This document shows positions 17,726 to 26,940 of a stretch of 64,000 nucleotides of DNA, piece after piece. A program made the translations under genes and the position numbers. Location: positions 3,286,001 through 3,350,000 of the forward strand of contig NZ_CP022521.1 in assembly GCF_002234535.1 (NCBI RefSeq), read 5' to 3'. The stretch comes from Actinoalloteichus hoggarensis. Lineage in GTDB: Bacteria; Actinomycetota; Actinomycetes; Mycobacteriales; Pseudonocardiaceae. The notes beneath the pieces are model-generated. The model did not search any database. It was given only the letters and a program-made list of their open reading frames with translations, and was not told the DNA's origin. The stretch's first letter is position 1, and the number at the start of each line of letters is the position of its first letter.

Positions 17726-18346
17726 ATGACGGCGAACAACGCGGCGCGGCGAGTGCGCGCCGACGCACGACTGAGCATCGAACGCATCCTGACCGCCGCG
17801 CAGCAGGTCTTCAGCGTCGACCCGAGCGCCTCGCTCACGGAGGTCGCGAACCAGGCCGGTGTCACCAGGGCGACCGTGCACCGCCACTTCCCCTCTCGCC
17901 AGACCCTGCTAGACGCCCTCGTGCGCGACCTGAACACCCGATACCTCGACGCGTTCGAACAGGCACGGGTGGAGAGCACGCCGCCCCTGATCGCGCTCTA
18001 CCGACTGACGGAGGCGGCCTTCGAACTCAAGACGAGCCACCCGTTCACCATCACGCTGACCCCGACGACGCGGAGTCCCGGCTCCCCGGCCTCCGACCCG
18101 CGTATCCAGGAGAAACTGGACACCCTGTTCGCTCGCCTGCACGCCTCCGGCGACATCACGGCGGACGACCCCACCTGGTGCCGCAAGGTCTACCTCGCGC
18201 TCTTCGCCGAGGTGTACGACCTGCCCGCCGACGCCCCCACACTGCGCACGGCAGTCACCGCCGACGCCTCGACCCTCGACGCCCGGGTCGGACTCACACT
18301 CACGACACTGCTGGGGGCACTCGGCGGATCGCCCCCCGGGCGCTGA
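17726..18346 (+). CDS. TetR-family transcriptional regulator
   Basis: A 206-residue regulator. The N-terminal HTH (IERILTAAQQVFSVDPSASLTEVANQAGVTRATVHRHFPSRQTLLDALV) is a textbook TetR DNA-binding domain; the C-terminal 140 residues are the variable ligand-binding helices. It starts at an ATG directly after GGAAGGGGGAGC. It probably represses itself and the divergent SDR gene, released by the SDR substrate or a related compound. Confidence 0.9.
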   Translation: MTANNAARRVRADARLSIERILTAAQQVFSVDPSASLTEVANQAGVTRATVHRHFPSRQTLLDALVRDLNTRYLDAFEQARVESTPPLIALYRLTEAAFELKTSHPFTITLTPTTRSPGSPASDPRIQEKLDTLFARLHASGDITADDPTWCRKVYLALFAEVYDLPADAPTLRTAVTADASTLDARVGLTLTTLLGALGGSPPGR

Positions 18347-18687
18347 GACGTCCGCCCCGCCCGAGGGGCGCTGGAGACCGGCGTACCGCCGACGCAAGCG
18401 TCAGCGCCTCACCCGTCGCCTCCAGAGACGTCCGAGACCGTGTGCCCGCCCACCCCGAGGAAGGAGCCCGGAACGGCGCCGCCCGTCAGACACGGGACCC
18501 CGACACCGCCACCGCCGGAGACACCCCGCGGACCGAATCCCACGGTCGAACCTCGCCCCCCGACACCTCCACCGCCGACGGCCTCACCGCCTCACCGCTT
18601 CACCGACCCGCGGCCGCGGCCGCCGGAAGATCACCATCCGAGCCACCGCGACGAACCGACCACCCAGGCCCGTCGCCCGTGGTCGGC
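18347..18687. other. intergenic, convergent, no gene seen
   Basis: Proline/arginine-type noise in all frames and no recognisable domain. It lies between the 3' ends of the TetR gene and the serine-hydrolase gene. No hairpin with T-tract was noticed. Confidence 0.45.
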
Positions 18688-19839
18688 TCAGCGCGACACG
18701 TCCCCCGGCAACAGCACCCCCCGCTGCACCGGCATCTCCACCGGACCCGCATACGCGGGCGCCGCCGCCCACACCCGCACCTGAGCCGCCGCCCGACGCG
18801 CCGCCTCGTCAGCGGTGATCTGCGAGAACAACCGATACGCCTGGGCGATCGCCCGCGCACCCACCCCCGGCGTCGAATCCCCGACCAACGCCAACCCGGT
18901 ACCCCACCGAGGACAGAACGCCACGAACGCCGTGCACCCGCGAGTGGCGCCACTGTGCAGGAACACCGTGTCCCCCGACGCCGTCACCCGCCGCGTCCAG
19001 TCCAGACAGAACTCGTCACCCCCACGCCGCCGCCCCCACGCCTCATGCGTCCGCCACAACGCCGCCTCCAACGCCGTGCGATGGGGCCGCAGATGCGCGT
19101 CGAGATACCGCAGCAGATCCCCCGGCGTGGCCCGCAACACCCCCGCCGCCGCCAACACCCCCATCCGCCACGGCGGCACCCGCCCGCCCCGCCGATGCCC
19201 CACCGCGCTGAGCAGCTCCGGCCGATCCCGCTCATCGACACACGTCTGCTCCAACCCCAACGGCAGACACACCCGCTCGACCACCAGCCGTCGATAGTCC
19301 TGCCGCACCGCCCGCCCCAGCAACACGCCGAGCAGACCCACCCCCAGATTCGAATATCGACAGGTCACCCCCGGCGTACCGCGCGGCGACATCCGACACA
19401 ACGCGGCATGCAGATCCGCCAACCCGTACCCCGCATACGGATTGCTGTTCCACGCCGACGCCGCCCGCCTATACAGGTTCCTCGGCAACCGAGGCAGCCC
19501 CGAGGTGTGCGACGCCAGCTGGCCCAGCGTGATCGCCGCCGTCGCAGGCCGCAGTCGACCCGCATCGGGCAGATAAGCACTGATCGGGTCGTCGAAGCCC
19601 ACCTCGCCGCGCTCCACCATGTCGGCGAACAACAGCCCGGTGAACGTCTTGGTCACCGAACCCACCTCGAACAGCGTCCGCGCGTCCACCGGCGGACGAC
19701 CGTCCCGATCCAACACCCCATGACACACCACCGACCGCCGCCCCCGGACCACCGCGCCCACCACCAGCGCCCCACCCCGAAACGACCGCCGCAACCCCGG
19801 CAGACCCGCCGCCAACCGCTCCGCAGGACGAGGAGTCAT
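18688..19839 (-). CDS. serine hydrolase, beta-lactamase/PBP fold, no signal peptide
   Basis: A 383-residue protein with the active-site triad of class C beta-lactamases and DD-peptidases: SVTK (Ser61, Lys64), YSN (Tyr162, Asn164) and HSG (295-297). No signal peptide or lipobox is present, so it is expected in the cytosol, unlike cell-wall PBPs. Similar folds act as esterases, peptidases and peptide cyclases (PBP-type thioesterases). It is the last gene of a four-gene minus-strand operon beginning with a 65-residue peptide gene, and its ATG overlaps the stop of the preceding gene (ATGA). A role in peptide maturation or cleavage is inference. Confidence 0.85.
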   Translation of the reverse strand: MTPRPAERLAAGLPGLRRSFRGGALVVGAVVRGRRSVVCHGVLDRDGRPPVDARTLFEVGSVTKTFTGLLFADMVERGEVGFDDPISAYLPDAGRLRPATAAITLGQLASHTSGLPRLPRNLYRRAASAWNSNPYAGYGLADLHAALCRMSPRGTPGVTCRYSNLGVGLLGVLLGRAVRQDYRRLVVERVCLPLGLEQTCVDERDRPELLSAVGHRRGGRVPPWRMGVLAAAGVLRATPGDLLRYLDAHLRPHRTALEAALWRTHEAWGRRRGGDEFCLDWTRRVTASGDTVFLHSGATRGCTAFVAFCPRWGTGLALVGDSTPGVGARAIAQAYRLFSQITADEAARRAAAQVRVWAAAPAYAGPVEMPVQRGVLLPGDVSR

Positions 19840-20774
19840 CGCACACCCGCCCGCGCCGAGACCGCCGTCAACTCCGCCATCCCCCGCGACACCAACAACG
19901 TCCCGGCGATCGCCGCCACCACCGTCGGGTGATAGAAGTTCCGAAACGCCTCCGACGTCCGCCTCGGCGCAGGCACCGGACCATACGGAAGCAACCCGTC
20001 CGCACGCTGCGCCCCCGCCAACGCCACCCACGCCCCCACCGGATGACTCGGCGCCTCCAGACACAGATCCACCATCAACAGCTCACCGACCAGATCCCAC
20101 TGCTCGGCCTCCCGATACACCTCTATCCACGCGGGCAGCCACCGATGCAGGTAGTTCTGCAACGGACTCGGCAGCTCCTCCGGACGCGCACCCCAGTCCG
20201 TCAGATGAAACACCGTGTGCGTCACCGCATACGCCGTCAAGAAGTCCACCGTCCACGGCTCCGACCGGCCCCCCAACCACGTCCGAGCCGTCAACTCCCG
20301 CCGATCCAACGTCTCCGGCAGACCGATCACCCGCTGCGCCGCCGCCACCGCCAACAACCGATTCGGCAACTGCTCGATCACCTGCGTCGACCGCAGCCCC
20401 GCCAGATGAGCCGACAACTCGTCCAACTCCGGATGACGCAGACCCGCCCACACGAACGGCGCGTACGTCTCCATCGGATACGTCTCGGCGACACTGCGAC
20501 GCTGCAACTCCAACAACACCCGACCACACCCGAACTCACGCCACGCGAAGTCGACCAGCTCCGGCGCGATCTGCGCCTCCCGACTGCCCGTCACCGACTC
20601 CCGCACCGCCAACGACCCCGCCAACGCCAACTCACACAGCGGCTTCACCGACTCGCCCACATCGATGTCGGCGACCGGACCCGGCGGCATCCGAAAATAC
20701 GGACAGGCCTCGCTCAACCAGCCGAAGGCGGCACCGGCGACCCGATGACCCAGCGCCACCAACTCCGTGTTCAT
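19836..20774 (-). CDS. uncharacterised helical protein of the peptide operon (long)
   Basis: 312 residues, not recognised. It looks soluble and mostly helical, with many Trp/Tyr/His residues and runs such as FLTAYAVTHTVFHLTDWG and YLHRWLPAWIEVYREAEQWDLVGELLMV, suggesting an alpha-helical repeat or toroid. No cofactor motif, signal peptide or membrane segment is visible. The ATG at 20774 overlaps the stop of the preceding gene (ATGA), and its own stop overlaps the hydrolase start, so the three proteins are translationally coupled and probably made in similar amounts. Confidence 0.75.
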   Translation of the reverse strand: MNTELVALGHRVAGAAFGWLSEACPYFRMPPGPVADIDVGESVKPLCELALAGSLAVRESVTGSREAQIAPELVDFAWREFGCGRVLLELQRRSVAETYPMETYAPFVWAGLRHPELDELSAHLAGLRSTQVIEQLPNRLLAVAAAQRVIGLPETLDRRELTARTWLGGRSEPWTVDFLTAYAVTHTVFHLTDWGARPEELPSPLQNYLHRWLPAWIEVYREAEQWDLVGELLMVDLCLEAPSHPVGAWVALAGAQRADGLLPYGPVPAPRRTSEAFRNFYHPTVVAAIAGTLLVSRGMAELTAVSARAGVR

Positions 20775-21487
20775 CTCCGGCACCCCTCCAGCATTCGACC
20801 CGCCACCACCACGTCCAGCGCCACCCGAGGATCACCCGCCGCCACCAACTCCAGATGACGCAGCAACGCGGCCAGCGACAACTCCGATCGCACTCCGTCA
20901 CCCGCGGCCAACCACCGCGCCAACCGAGCCGCCGTCCGATGATCACGGCGCAGCATCGCCCGCGTCACACCCCGCTCCAGATCCGCCGAGAACCGACGCG
21001 CGTCCGCGTGCAGCGGGCAGTACACCCCCGGCAACGCCAACGTCGACAGTCGCGCCATCACCGCACACCACGACACCCACCCGGGCTGCCGCCCGAACCC
21101 GGCCCCCACCTCCACCGGCCAGACCGTCTCCACCCCGGCCACCCCCAACGAGGTCAACGCCCTGGCCGTCAGCCAGTCCCGCACCTTCGGGATCGCAGGC
21201 AGCTCACGGTCCAGGCTCAACACCGGGAACATCCGGACACTGGCCAGCACCAACTCCACATCCGCACGGCTCGGCCGCCGCCCGCCCAGCAGATGCGGCG
21301 CCATCGCGTCCATCCCCAGCACCCGGATCGCCGCCAACCCGCCACTGTCGTCCGGCGAATCGACCACCTCGCTGAGCGCGAACACGTCGTCCGTGCCCCG
21401 AAGGGCACGGACGACGCTCTCAGCCAGCGCGTCCGTCAACGCCGCCAGTCGCATCCGGGGTGACGGCTCCATCCCAAGCTGAGACAC
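20771..21487 (-). CDS. uncharacterised protein of the peptide operon (short)
   Basis: 238 residues, not recognised. Mixed composition with a helical C-terminal third (RAMLRRDHRTAARLARWLAA) and one CPLH motif (YCPLHADARRF). No signal peptide or membrane segment. It starts at GTG 21487 with GGAGAGGAAG seven bases upstream, 30 bases after the stop of the small peptide gene, and is coupled by ATGA overlap to the next gene. The tight spacing suggests a function tied to the peptide and the hydrolase. Confidence 0.72.
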   Translation of the reverse strand: MSQLGMEPSPRMRLAALTDALAESVVRALRGTDDVFALSEVVDSPDDSGGLAAIRVLGMDAMAPHLLGGRRPSRADVELVLASVRMFPVLSLDRELPAIPKVRDWLTARALTSLGVAGVETVWPVEVGAGFGRQPGWVSWCAVMARLSTLALPGVYCPLHADARRFSADLERGVTRAMLRRDHRTAARLARWLAAGDGVRSELSLAALLRHLELVAAGDPRVALDVVVAGRMLEGCRR

Positions 21488-21517
21488 CGTGGCTTCCTCT
21501 CCTCGCCCAGCCCGCGC

Positions 21518-21715
21518 TCACCCGCGCGGCGCGGGCGGCTCCTTCGGCTCCCCATGCGACAGGAGAAGCCCCAGCAGCAGCGCGCCGCCTGCCTTCGGCT
21601 CGAAAAGCGGGGGATCGGCAACCGGCAGCTCCGGCTCCTCCATCAGCTCCGTCACCGCCCGAATCTCTTCGGCACTGGGGGCGACCGGTGTCCTGGTGGT
21701 GTCGAACGTCCGCAT
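21518..21715 (-). CDS. 65-residue peptide, possible RiPP-like precursor or small effector
   Basis: The ORF has the strongest ribosome-binding site in the region (GAGGAGGA three bases before the ATG) and heads a coupled operon. The N-terminal half is acidic with a predicted amphipathic helix (SAEEIRAVTELMEEPE). A Pro-rich linker, then a Gly-Gly followed by a short hydrophobic stretch (GGALLLGLLLSHG) and a Pro-rich tail. The hydrophobic run (about ten residues) is too short for a membrane span. The layout resembles a leader plus core peptide, but no Cys is present and Ser/Thr in the C-terminal half is minimal, so lanthionine or sactionine chemistry is unlikely. Function unknown. Confidence 0.6.
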   Translation of the reverse strand: MRTFDTTRTPVAPSAEEIRAVTELMEEPELPVADPPLFEPKAGGALLLGLLLSHGEPKEPPAPRG

Positions 21716-22141
21716 CGTTCCTCCTCAAGAATTCCCCGACCCACAGGTTTTGTGGATGACGCCACGGTAGACATCCGACTGAGATCAAAGAAAGCGCCGG
21801 AGAACGAGGTGCACGGAATTGATGAATGTCATCTAGCGCAATCATCACCCCAGGTCAGAGGCTGCGAACGCGGTCGAGATCGCCATGTGTCGAGCACCTT
21901 CCGGCAAATCCGCTGGTCACACGGAACAAGACCTCGGACGACCGTCGACGCCTACCAGACGCCGAAGATTCACACCGCGCATTCCACTGATCGAGAACGC
22001 TGAGAGCCGCCGACCGGCGAATACGACTCCCCGTGGTCAGATTGCCCGCAAAGCAATCGCCATACCACCCGAAAGAATGAGATTACGCCGGCAGCAAGAC
22101 GCACACGGTCGCCGACGACCCCGGTGCTGGATCATGACACC
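21716..22141. other. AT-richer intergenic region between peptide operon and recombinase
   Basis: Divergent promoter region, noticeably richer in A and T than its surroundings. It includes a small hairpin CCACA-N5-TGTGG close to 21741-21755 that would lie in the peptide mRNA leader. No gene is recognisable. The composition break suggests transferred DNA. Confidence 0.45.
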
Positions 22142-23365
22142 GTGACCGACCGCCCCGCCACGCTGCCCGACGACCGCCTCCCCGCCACCGTCCAGGCCGC
22201 CCTCCGACACCGCACCGACCGCAGCGTCCTGGTCGACCACCGCGCACTCGCCACCGTCCGAGCCCGCTTCGACACCGAACAGGCCGACTCCCTCACCCGC
22301 TACCTCGAAGCCTCCCAATCCCCCAACACCCTCCGCGCCTACCGCACCGACTGGGTCGCCTGGGCCGCCTGGTGCACCCGCGAGAACCGACAGGCACTCC
22401 CCGCCGACCCCGTCGACCTCGCCGTCTACCTCGCCCTCGCCGCCGACACCCGCCGCGACGGCGACCCGCCCCGCTGGGCCTACAGCCCCGCCACCCTGGA
22501 CCGCAAGGCAGCCGCCATCGCCGCCGTCCACGCCGCCAACGGCCTGCCCTCCCCCACCCGCGCCGACGTCGTCCGACTCACCCTCCGCGGCATCCGCCGC
22601 ACCCGCCGCGCCAGACCCGCCCGCAAACGCCCCGTACTCCTGCACACCCTCGAAGCCCTCCTCGCCGAACGACCACCCGCCACCTGGCCCGGCGGCATCA
22701 CCCGCCGCCGCGACACCCTCCTGCTCCTCGTCGGCTTCGCAGGCGCCCTCCGCCGCAGCGAACTCGCCGCCCTCACCTTCGCCGACATCACCACCGAGAC
22801 CGACCCCGCCACCGGCGAACCCCTCCTCATCGCCCACCTCGGCGTCACCAAGACCGACACCTCCGCCACCGCGCACCAACAGGTCGTCCTCCCCCGAGGA
22901 GCCCGCCCCCACACCTGCCCCGTCTGCGCCTACGCCGACTGGACCGAACTCGTCGAGACCCGACGACGCGGCGGCCAGGACGCCGTCCGCACCCTTCTCG
23001 ACGACCCCGGCCCCGACGACCGCGTCCACCGCTGCCACCGCTTCACCCCCGCCACCGCCCTCACCGAACTCGCCACCCCGCTGCTGCCCGCCGTCAACCG
23101 CCATGGCGGAATCGCCGACCGCCCCCTGTCCGGCCGCGCCGTCGCCGAGATCGTCAAACGCTACGCACTCCGCGCGGGACTGGACCCCGACCTCTTCGGC
23201 GGACACTCACTCCGCGCGGGCTTCGCCACCCAGGCCGCACTCGGCGGCGCAGGCGACCGCGAGATCATGCGCCAGGGACGCTGGTCCAACCCACGCACCG
23301 TCCACCGCTACATCCGCGTCGCCAACCCCCTCGACGACAACGCCGTCACCCGCCTCGGCCTCTGA
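22142..23365 (+). CDS. tyrosine-type site-specific recombinase (phage integrase family)
   Basis: About 407 residues. A SAM-like core-binding domain (YLEASQSPNTLRAYRTDWVAWAAWC) is followed by a catalytic domain with Arg204 (GALRRSEL), a Lys in VTKTD, HSLR (His355, Arg358) and nucleophile Tyr390 (VHRYIR). All catalytic residues appear present. A Cys/His cluster (TCPVCAY...HRCH) in the middle is an unusual insertion. Start is uncertain: GTG 22142 or GTG 22124, neither with an SD. No att repeats, tRNA or phage genes are adjacent, so it is an orphan recombinase. Confidence 0.85.
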   Translation: MTDRPATLPDDRLPATVQAALRHRTDRSVLVDHRALATVRARFDTEQADSLTRYLEASQSPNTLRAYRTDWVAWAAWCTRENRQALPADPVDLAVYLALAADTRRDGDPPRWAYSPATLDRKAAAIAAVHAANGLPSPTRADVVRLTLRGIRRTRRARPARKRPVLLHTLEALLAERPPATWPGGITRRRDTLLLLVGFAGALRRSELAALTFADITTETDPATGEPLLIAHLGVTKTDTSATAHQQVVLPRGARPHTCPVCAYADWTELVETRRRGGQDAVRTLLDDPGPDDRVHRCHRFTPATALTELATPLLPAVNRHGGIADRPLSGRAVAEIVKRYALRAGLDPDLFGGHSLRAGFATQAALGGAGDREIMRQGRWSNPRTVHRYIRVANPLDDNAVTRLGL

Positions 23366-23585
23366 CCCCACCCGCCAGAAACCCGGCCCCAGGCCACCCG
23401 ACCGAACACGAACGTCACGACACTCGCAAGCACCACACCGACCCCGACGCGGCCGTCGTCGAACGGCACGACCCGCACACCGGGTCCAGGCCGAACGCCG
23501 ATCCACCCCGCTCCGTCAGCAGTGAGCTCACGAGTCCGCCGACCCGACAGCACACGGGACGACCCACCACGGCCTGCCGCCCGCC

Positions 23586-24587
23586 TCACCCCGCACCCTG
23601 CACCGCCACACCGCGAAACGTCGCCCGATACGCCGTCGGCGAGACCCCCACCGCAGCCTGTAGATGCTGCCGCAACGACGTCGCCGTCCCGAACCCCGAC
23701 GCCGAGGCCACCTGATCCACCGGCAGATCCGTCTCCTCCAACAGCCGCCGCGCCGACTCCACCCGCTGCCGCGTCAACCACTGCAACGGCGAGATCCCCA
23801 CCTCCTCCCGAAACCGCCGAGTGAAGGTCCGCACGCTCATCGACCCTTGCTCCGCCAACTCCCGCAACGTCAACGGCGAATCCAGCCGTTCCAACGCCCA
23901 CACCCGAGCGGGCCCCGTCGACGAGGACTGCGACCGAGGCACCGGCCTGCGGATGAACTGAGCCTGTCCGCCCTCCCGATGCGGCGACACCACCGTCGCC
24001 CTGGCGACCTCGTTGGCCACCCCCGCACCATGATCACACCGGATCATGTGCAGACACAGATCGATCCCCGACGCCACCCCCGCCGCCGTCAACACACCGT
24101 CGTCATCGGTGTACAGCACGTTCGGATCCAGCTCCACCGCCGGAAACATCTCCCGGAACAGATCACACGATCGCCAGTGCGTCGTCGCCCGCCGCCCGTC
24201 CAGCAGACCCGCCGCCGCCAGGACGAACGACCCCGTACAGATCGAGGCGATGCGCGTCCCCGGCCGGATGCTCGCCAACGCCGCGGCGAGCGGAGCGCCG
24301 ATCCGACCCGCCTCGTCGGGCCCGTAATCCTCGTCCGAGGCGGGCACGATCACCGTGTCCGCCTCCGCCAGCACCGACGAGTCCTGCGGGACGGCGATGG
24401 TGAAGTCGGCGTCGGTCCGCAGCTCCCCCGGCGTGACAGCGCAGGTCACGACGTCGTACAGCCGCTCCCCCTCGGCCGAGACCGCCTGCCCGAACAGACG
24501 GTGGACGATCCCCAGCTCCATCGTCAACAACCCGGGACGCACCAGTACGGCGACCAGATGCCTGCGGGGGCGAACCGATGTCTCCAT
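23586..24587 (-). CDS. GlxA-family AraC-type regulator with DJ-1/PfpI domain
   Basis: A 333-residue regulator. The N-terminal DJ-1/PfpI-like domain carries the nucleophile-elbow-like ASICTGSFVLAAAGLLDGRRATTHW. The C-terminal AraC double HTH runs LTLRELAEQGSMSVRTFTRRFREEVGISPLQWL and continues DLPVDQVASASGFGTATSLRQHL. Members activate or repress neighbouring catabolic or redox genes. It diverges from an NAD(P)H quinone oxidoreductase gene 140 bases away, the probable target. Confidence 0.9.
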   Translation of the reverse strand: METSVRPRRHLVAVLVRPGLLTMELGIVHRLFGQAVSAEGERLYDVVTCAVTPGELRTDADFTIAVPQDSSVLAEADTVIVPASDEDYGPDEAGRIGAPLAAALASIRPGTRIASICTGSFVLAAAGLLDGRRATTHWRSCDLFREMFPAVELDPNVLYTDDDGVLTAAGVASGIDLCLHMIRCDHGAGVANEVARATVVSPHREGGQAQFIRRPVPRSQSSSTGPARVWALERLDSPLTLRELAEQGSMSVRTFTRRFREEVGISPLQWLTRQRVESARRLLEETDLPVDQVASASGFGTATSLRQHLQAAVGVSPTAYRATFRGVAVQGAG

Positions 24588-24729
24588 GGCCCGATCCTTT
24601 CACATGATGGCTATCAGGCCACTCGTCTCGACAGCCCGACGGCGGCAGAGTCACCGGAAGTCGCCCCTTCGGCCATCACCCAGGCCCGTACACCGAACGC
24701 GACACCACTCGACGACAGGAGACGAACCC

Positions 24730-25500
24730 ATGAAGGTTCTGTGGATCTTCGCCCACCCCGAGCCCCGCTCCCTCAACGGCGCCCTCCGCGATGAGGGAAT
24801 CCGCACGCTCACCGAACTCGGCCATGACCACCGCCAGTCCGACCTCTACGCCATGAACTGGAACCCCGTGGTGACCGGCGCCGACTTCGCCCACGAGCCC
24901 GCCGACCGGCTCGTCGTCGGCTCCGCGTCCCGGCAAGCCCTCGAGAACCAGACCCTGAGCCCCGACATCCGCCTCGAACAGGAGAAGATCGACTGGGCGG
25001 ACGCCGTCATCGTCCACTTCCCGCTCTGGTGGTACGGCATGCCCGCCATCCTCAAGGGCTGGTTCGACCGGGTCTTCGTCAAGGGCTTCGGCTACGGCGT
25101 CAGCTCACCCGGACCCGATCGCCGCACCCTCCGATACGGCGAGGGCAGGCTGGCGGGCAAGCGGGCGATGCTCATCACCAGCGCGGGCTCCGGCGAACCG
25201 GCGCTCGGCCCACGAGGCGTCAACGGCGACATCGGGGAACTGCTGTTCCCGATCCAGCACGGCACACTCTGGTACGCGGGCCTCTCGGTGCTGCCGCCCC
25301 TGGTGGTCTACGGCGCCGACCGCTTCTCGGAGACGGCGTACGACAACGCCAGGACCGACTTGCGGGAACGCCTCCGCACCCTGCCCACTGCCGCGCCGAT
25401 TCCCTTCCGCAGGCAGAACCACGGCGACTACGAGGACCTGGTGCTTCGCCCCGAGCTCGCCCCGGGCCGCAGCGGACTGAGGATCCACCAGACGAACTGA
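24730..25500 (+). CDS. NAD(P)H dehydrogenase (quinone), flavodoxin-like fold
   Basis: A 256-residue FMN/FAD-binding protein of the NQO/YwrO group: VLWIFAHPEPRSLNGAL (phosphate-binding loop), IVHFPLWWYGMPAILKGWFDRVF, and LITSAGSGEPALG. Such enzymes reduce quinones or nitro compounds by two electrons and protect against redox cyclers. AGGAG lies eight bases before the ATG. Divergent from the GlxA regulator. Confidence 0.9.
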   Translation: MKVLWIFAHPEPRSLNGALRDEGIRTLTELGHDHRQSDLYAMNWNPVVTGADFAHEPADRLVVGSASRQALENQTLSPDIRLEQEKIDWADAVIVHFPLWWYGMPAILKGWFDRVFVKGFGYGVSSPGPDRRTLRYGEGRLAGKRAMLITSAGSGEPALGPRGVNGDIGELLFPIQHGTLWYAGLSVLPPLVVYGADRFSETAYDNARTDLRERLRTLPTAAPIPFRRQNHGDYEDLVLRPELAPGRSGLRIHQTN

Positions 25501-25982
25501 CCCCGATCGACCGCGATCAAGCGAGCGGACCCATCGCAGTCGCCGGGACCCTCTTGCCGTCGTTGATGCTGTTGGTTCTCGCGTGGTTCGGTATTGAATT
25601 TATCCGACACTGAAGCGATAGGCATATTAGATGGAGATATGGCGGGACAGCGGCCGAGAATCAGCGGCCTGCTCGACCCGGGCGAGCAGGCCGCGGTGCC
25701 CGTCCCAGCCGTGTCGACGGACCGGGTACGCCGATCTCATCGGCCCCGGGATCCGAGGTGACGCCTCCGGAGGGCGGTCGAGGGCCGTCCGCCGCCGCGC
25801 TCTCGTCGACAACGACGCGAGGCGACACGGTGCACAGAGATCCACGAGCCACGCCGACGAGCGATGGTCGTCGGCGTGGCGTCCTCTCATGACGAGCGCC
25901 CCGTCCGGAGCACGGACGGGGGAACCGATGACTGTGGTCGGTCGATGACCGGTCGGATGTCCTGCCCGCTACCCCGCGAGCG
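25501..25982. other. intergenic with a long perfect hairpin
   Basis: No gene is supported between the convergent NQO and VOC genes. An AT-rich patch (25575-25650) precedes a strong hairpin (25664-25694). Open frames across here lack codon bias. Confidence 0.45.
25664..25694 (+). terminator. 12-bp perfect hairpin, terminator-like
   Basis: Stem GCGGCCTGCTCG pairs exactly with CGAGCAGGCCGC around a seven-base loop (ACCCGGG). No T-tract follows, as is frequent for actinomycete terminators. It lies between the convergent ends of the NQO and VOC genes and could serve both. Confidence 0.5.
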
Positions 25983-26420
25983 TCACTCGGGCTGTTCGGC
26001 CAACTCGACGATGATCCCCTCGGGGCCGCGGACATAGCAGAGCCGGTAGCCGTCCTCGTACTGCTCCACCGCGCCGACGAGTTCGACCCCATGTGATCGC
26101 AGTCGTCCCAGAAGCTCCTCGATACCGCCCACCACGAAGGTGAGATGCCGGAGGCCCGGAGCATTCGGCGGTGCGTGCCGAGCGCCCGCCGGACTCGCCG
26201 GCGCCCGGAACCGCGACAGCTCCACCCGCCCATGACCATCCGGGGTACGCAGCATCGCCAGATCCGCCCGCACCCCCGGCAGTCCCACCACACGGTCGAC
26301 CCATCGGCCCTCGACCTGAGTTTCGCCTTCCATGACGAGGCCGAGTTCGACGAAGAACGCGACGGCCGCCGCAAGATCCTCGACCACGATCCCGACGTGA
26401 TCCATGCGCTGGATCGTCAT
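25983..26420 (-). CDS. VOC-family (glyoxalase/bleomycin resistance) protein
   Basis: A 145-residue single VOC protein with two beta-alpha-beta-beta-beta modules. The opening MDHVGIVVEDLAAAVAFFVELGL and the ending CYVRGPEGIIVELAEQ carry the His and Glu metal ligands of the methylmalonyl-CoA epimerase-like branch. Substrate unknown (lyase, dioxygenase or binding protein). The ATG at 26420 has GGAGGAGG six bases before it, which fixes the start despite a longer open frame. Confidence 0.87.
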   Translation of the reverse strand: MTIQRMDHVGIVVEDLAAAVAFFVELGLVMEGETQVEGRWVDRVVGLPGVRADLAMLRTPDGHGRVELSRFRAPASPAGARHAPPNAPGLRHLTFVVGGIEELLGRLRSHGVELVGAVEQYEDGYRLCYVRGPEGIIVELAEQPE

Positions 26421-26931
26421 GCTGATCCTCCTCCGTCTGTCCGGTGTCCGGTGTCCGCCCACGCGAGGAACGTGGACGCAGCACCGCCCCGCCATCGTCG
26501 CCGGAGAACGACCAGGCAGGCGGCGGCCGCACCGGTGTCTCCCCCGTCCGGGACGCCCCGTCACCGAATGCGCTCTCATTCCCTCGACGCCCACGCGAGG
26601 GTCAGCCGTCGAGCGAAGACCTTCCCGCCCGATGGCACCCGACACGGGCCGTTCGACCTCGCCGCATCGCCTCCTCCTCCCCCCGCGAGATGGAGGTCGC
26701 CGCGGCGAGGAGCAGTCCTTCGACGCCCACCGGCCGCCCCACACCTCGACCGCGCGCCCGCGAACCGCCGAGTCGATCGCACCAGGAGCCGGAACACGGC
26801 GCCACGCCGGTCTCCCGGCGGTCGCCGTCCACGCGCGAGTCGATCCGCCGGTGCGCCGAGCACACCGGGACCATCACGAAAGGCGACCTCCCCGACCCGC
26901 ACTCACACGATAGTGTGTATCACACTGTATT
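26421..26931. other. intergenic between VOC and PadR genes
   Basis: Divergent gap. No gene seen; the right end holds the PadR operator. Frames here are arginine/proline noise. Confidence 0.45.
26912..26926. promoter_or_regulatory. PadR-type operator
   Basis: AGTGTG-TAT-CACACT is a perfect 6+6 dyad in an AT-rich island immediately upstream of the padR-like gene. The AGTGT/ACACT half-site spacing is like known PadR operators, so autorepression of the PadR/membrane-protein pair is expected. The gene start is so close that the mRNA may be leaderless. Confidence 0.6.
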
Positions 26932-26940
26932 GTGTCGAGC

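Noticed and set aside
22372-23715. Frame of 447 codons overlapping the tyrosine recombinase
   Set aside because: Arg/Pro-only composition; the recombinase catalytic residues are in the other frame.
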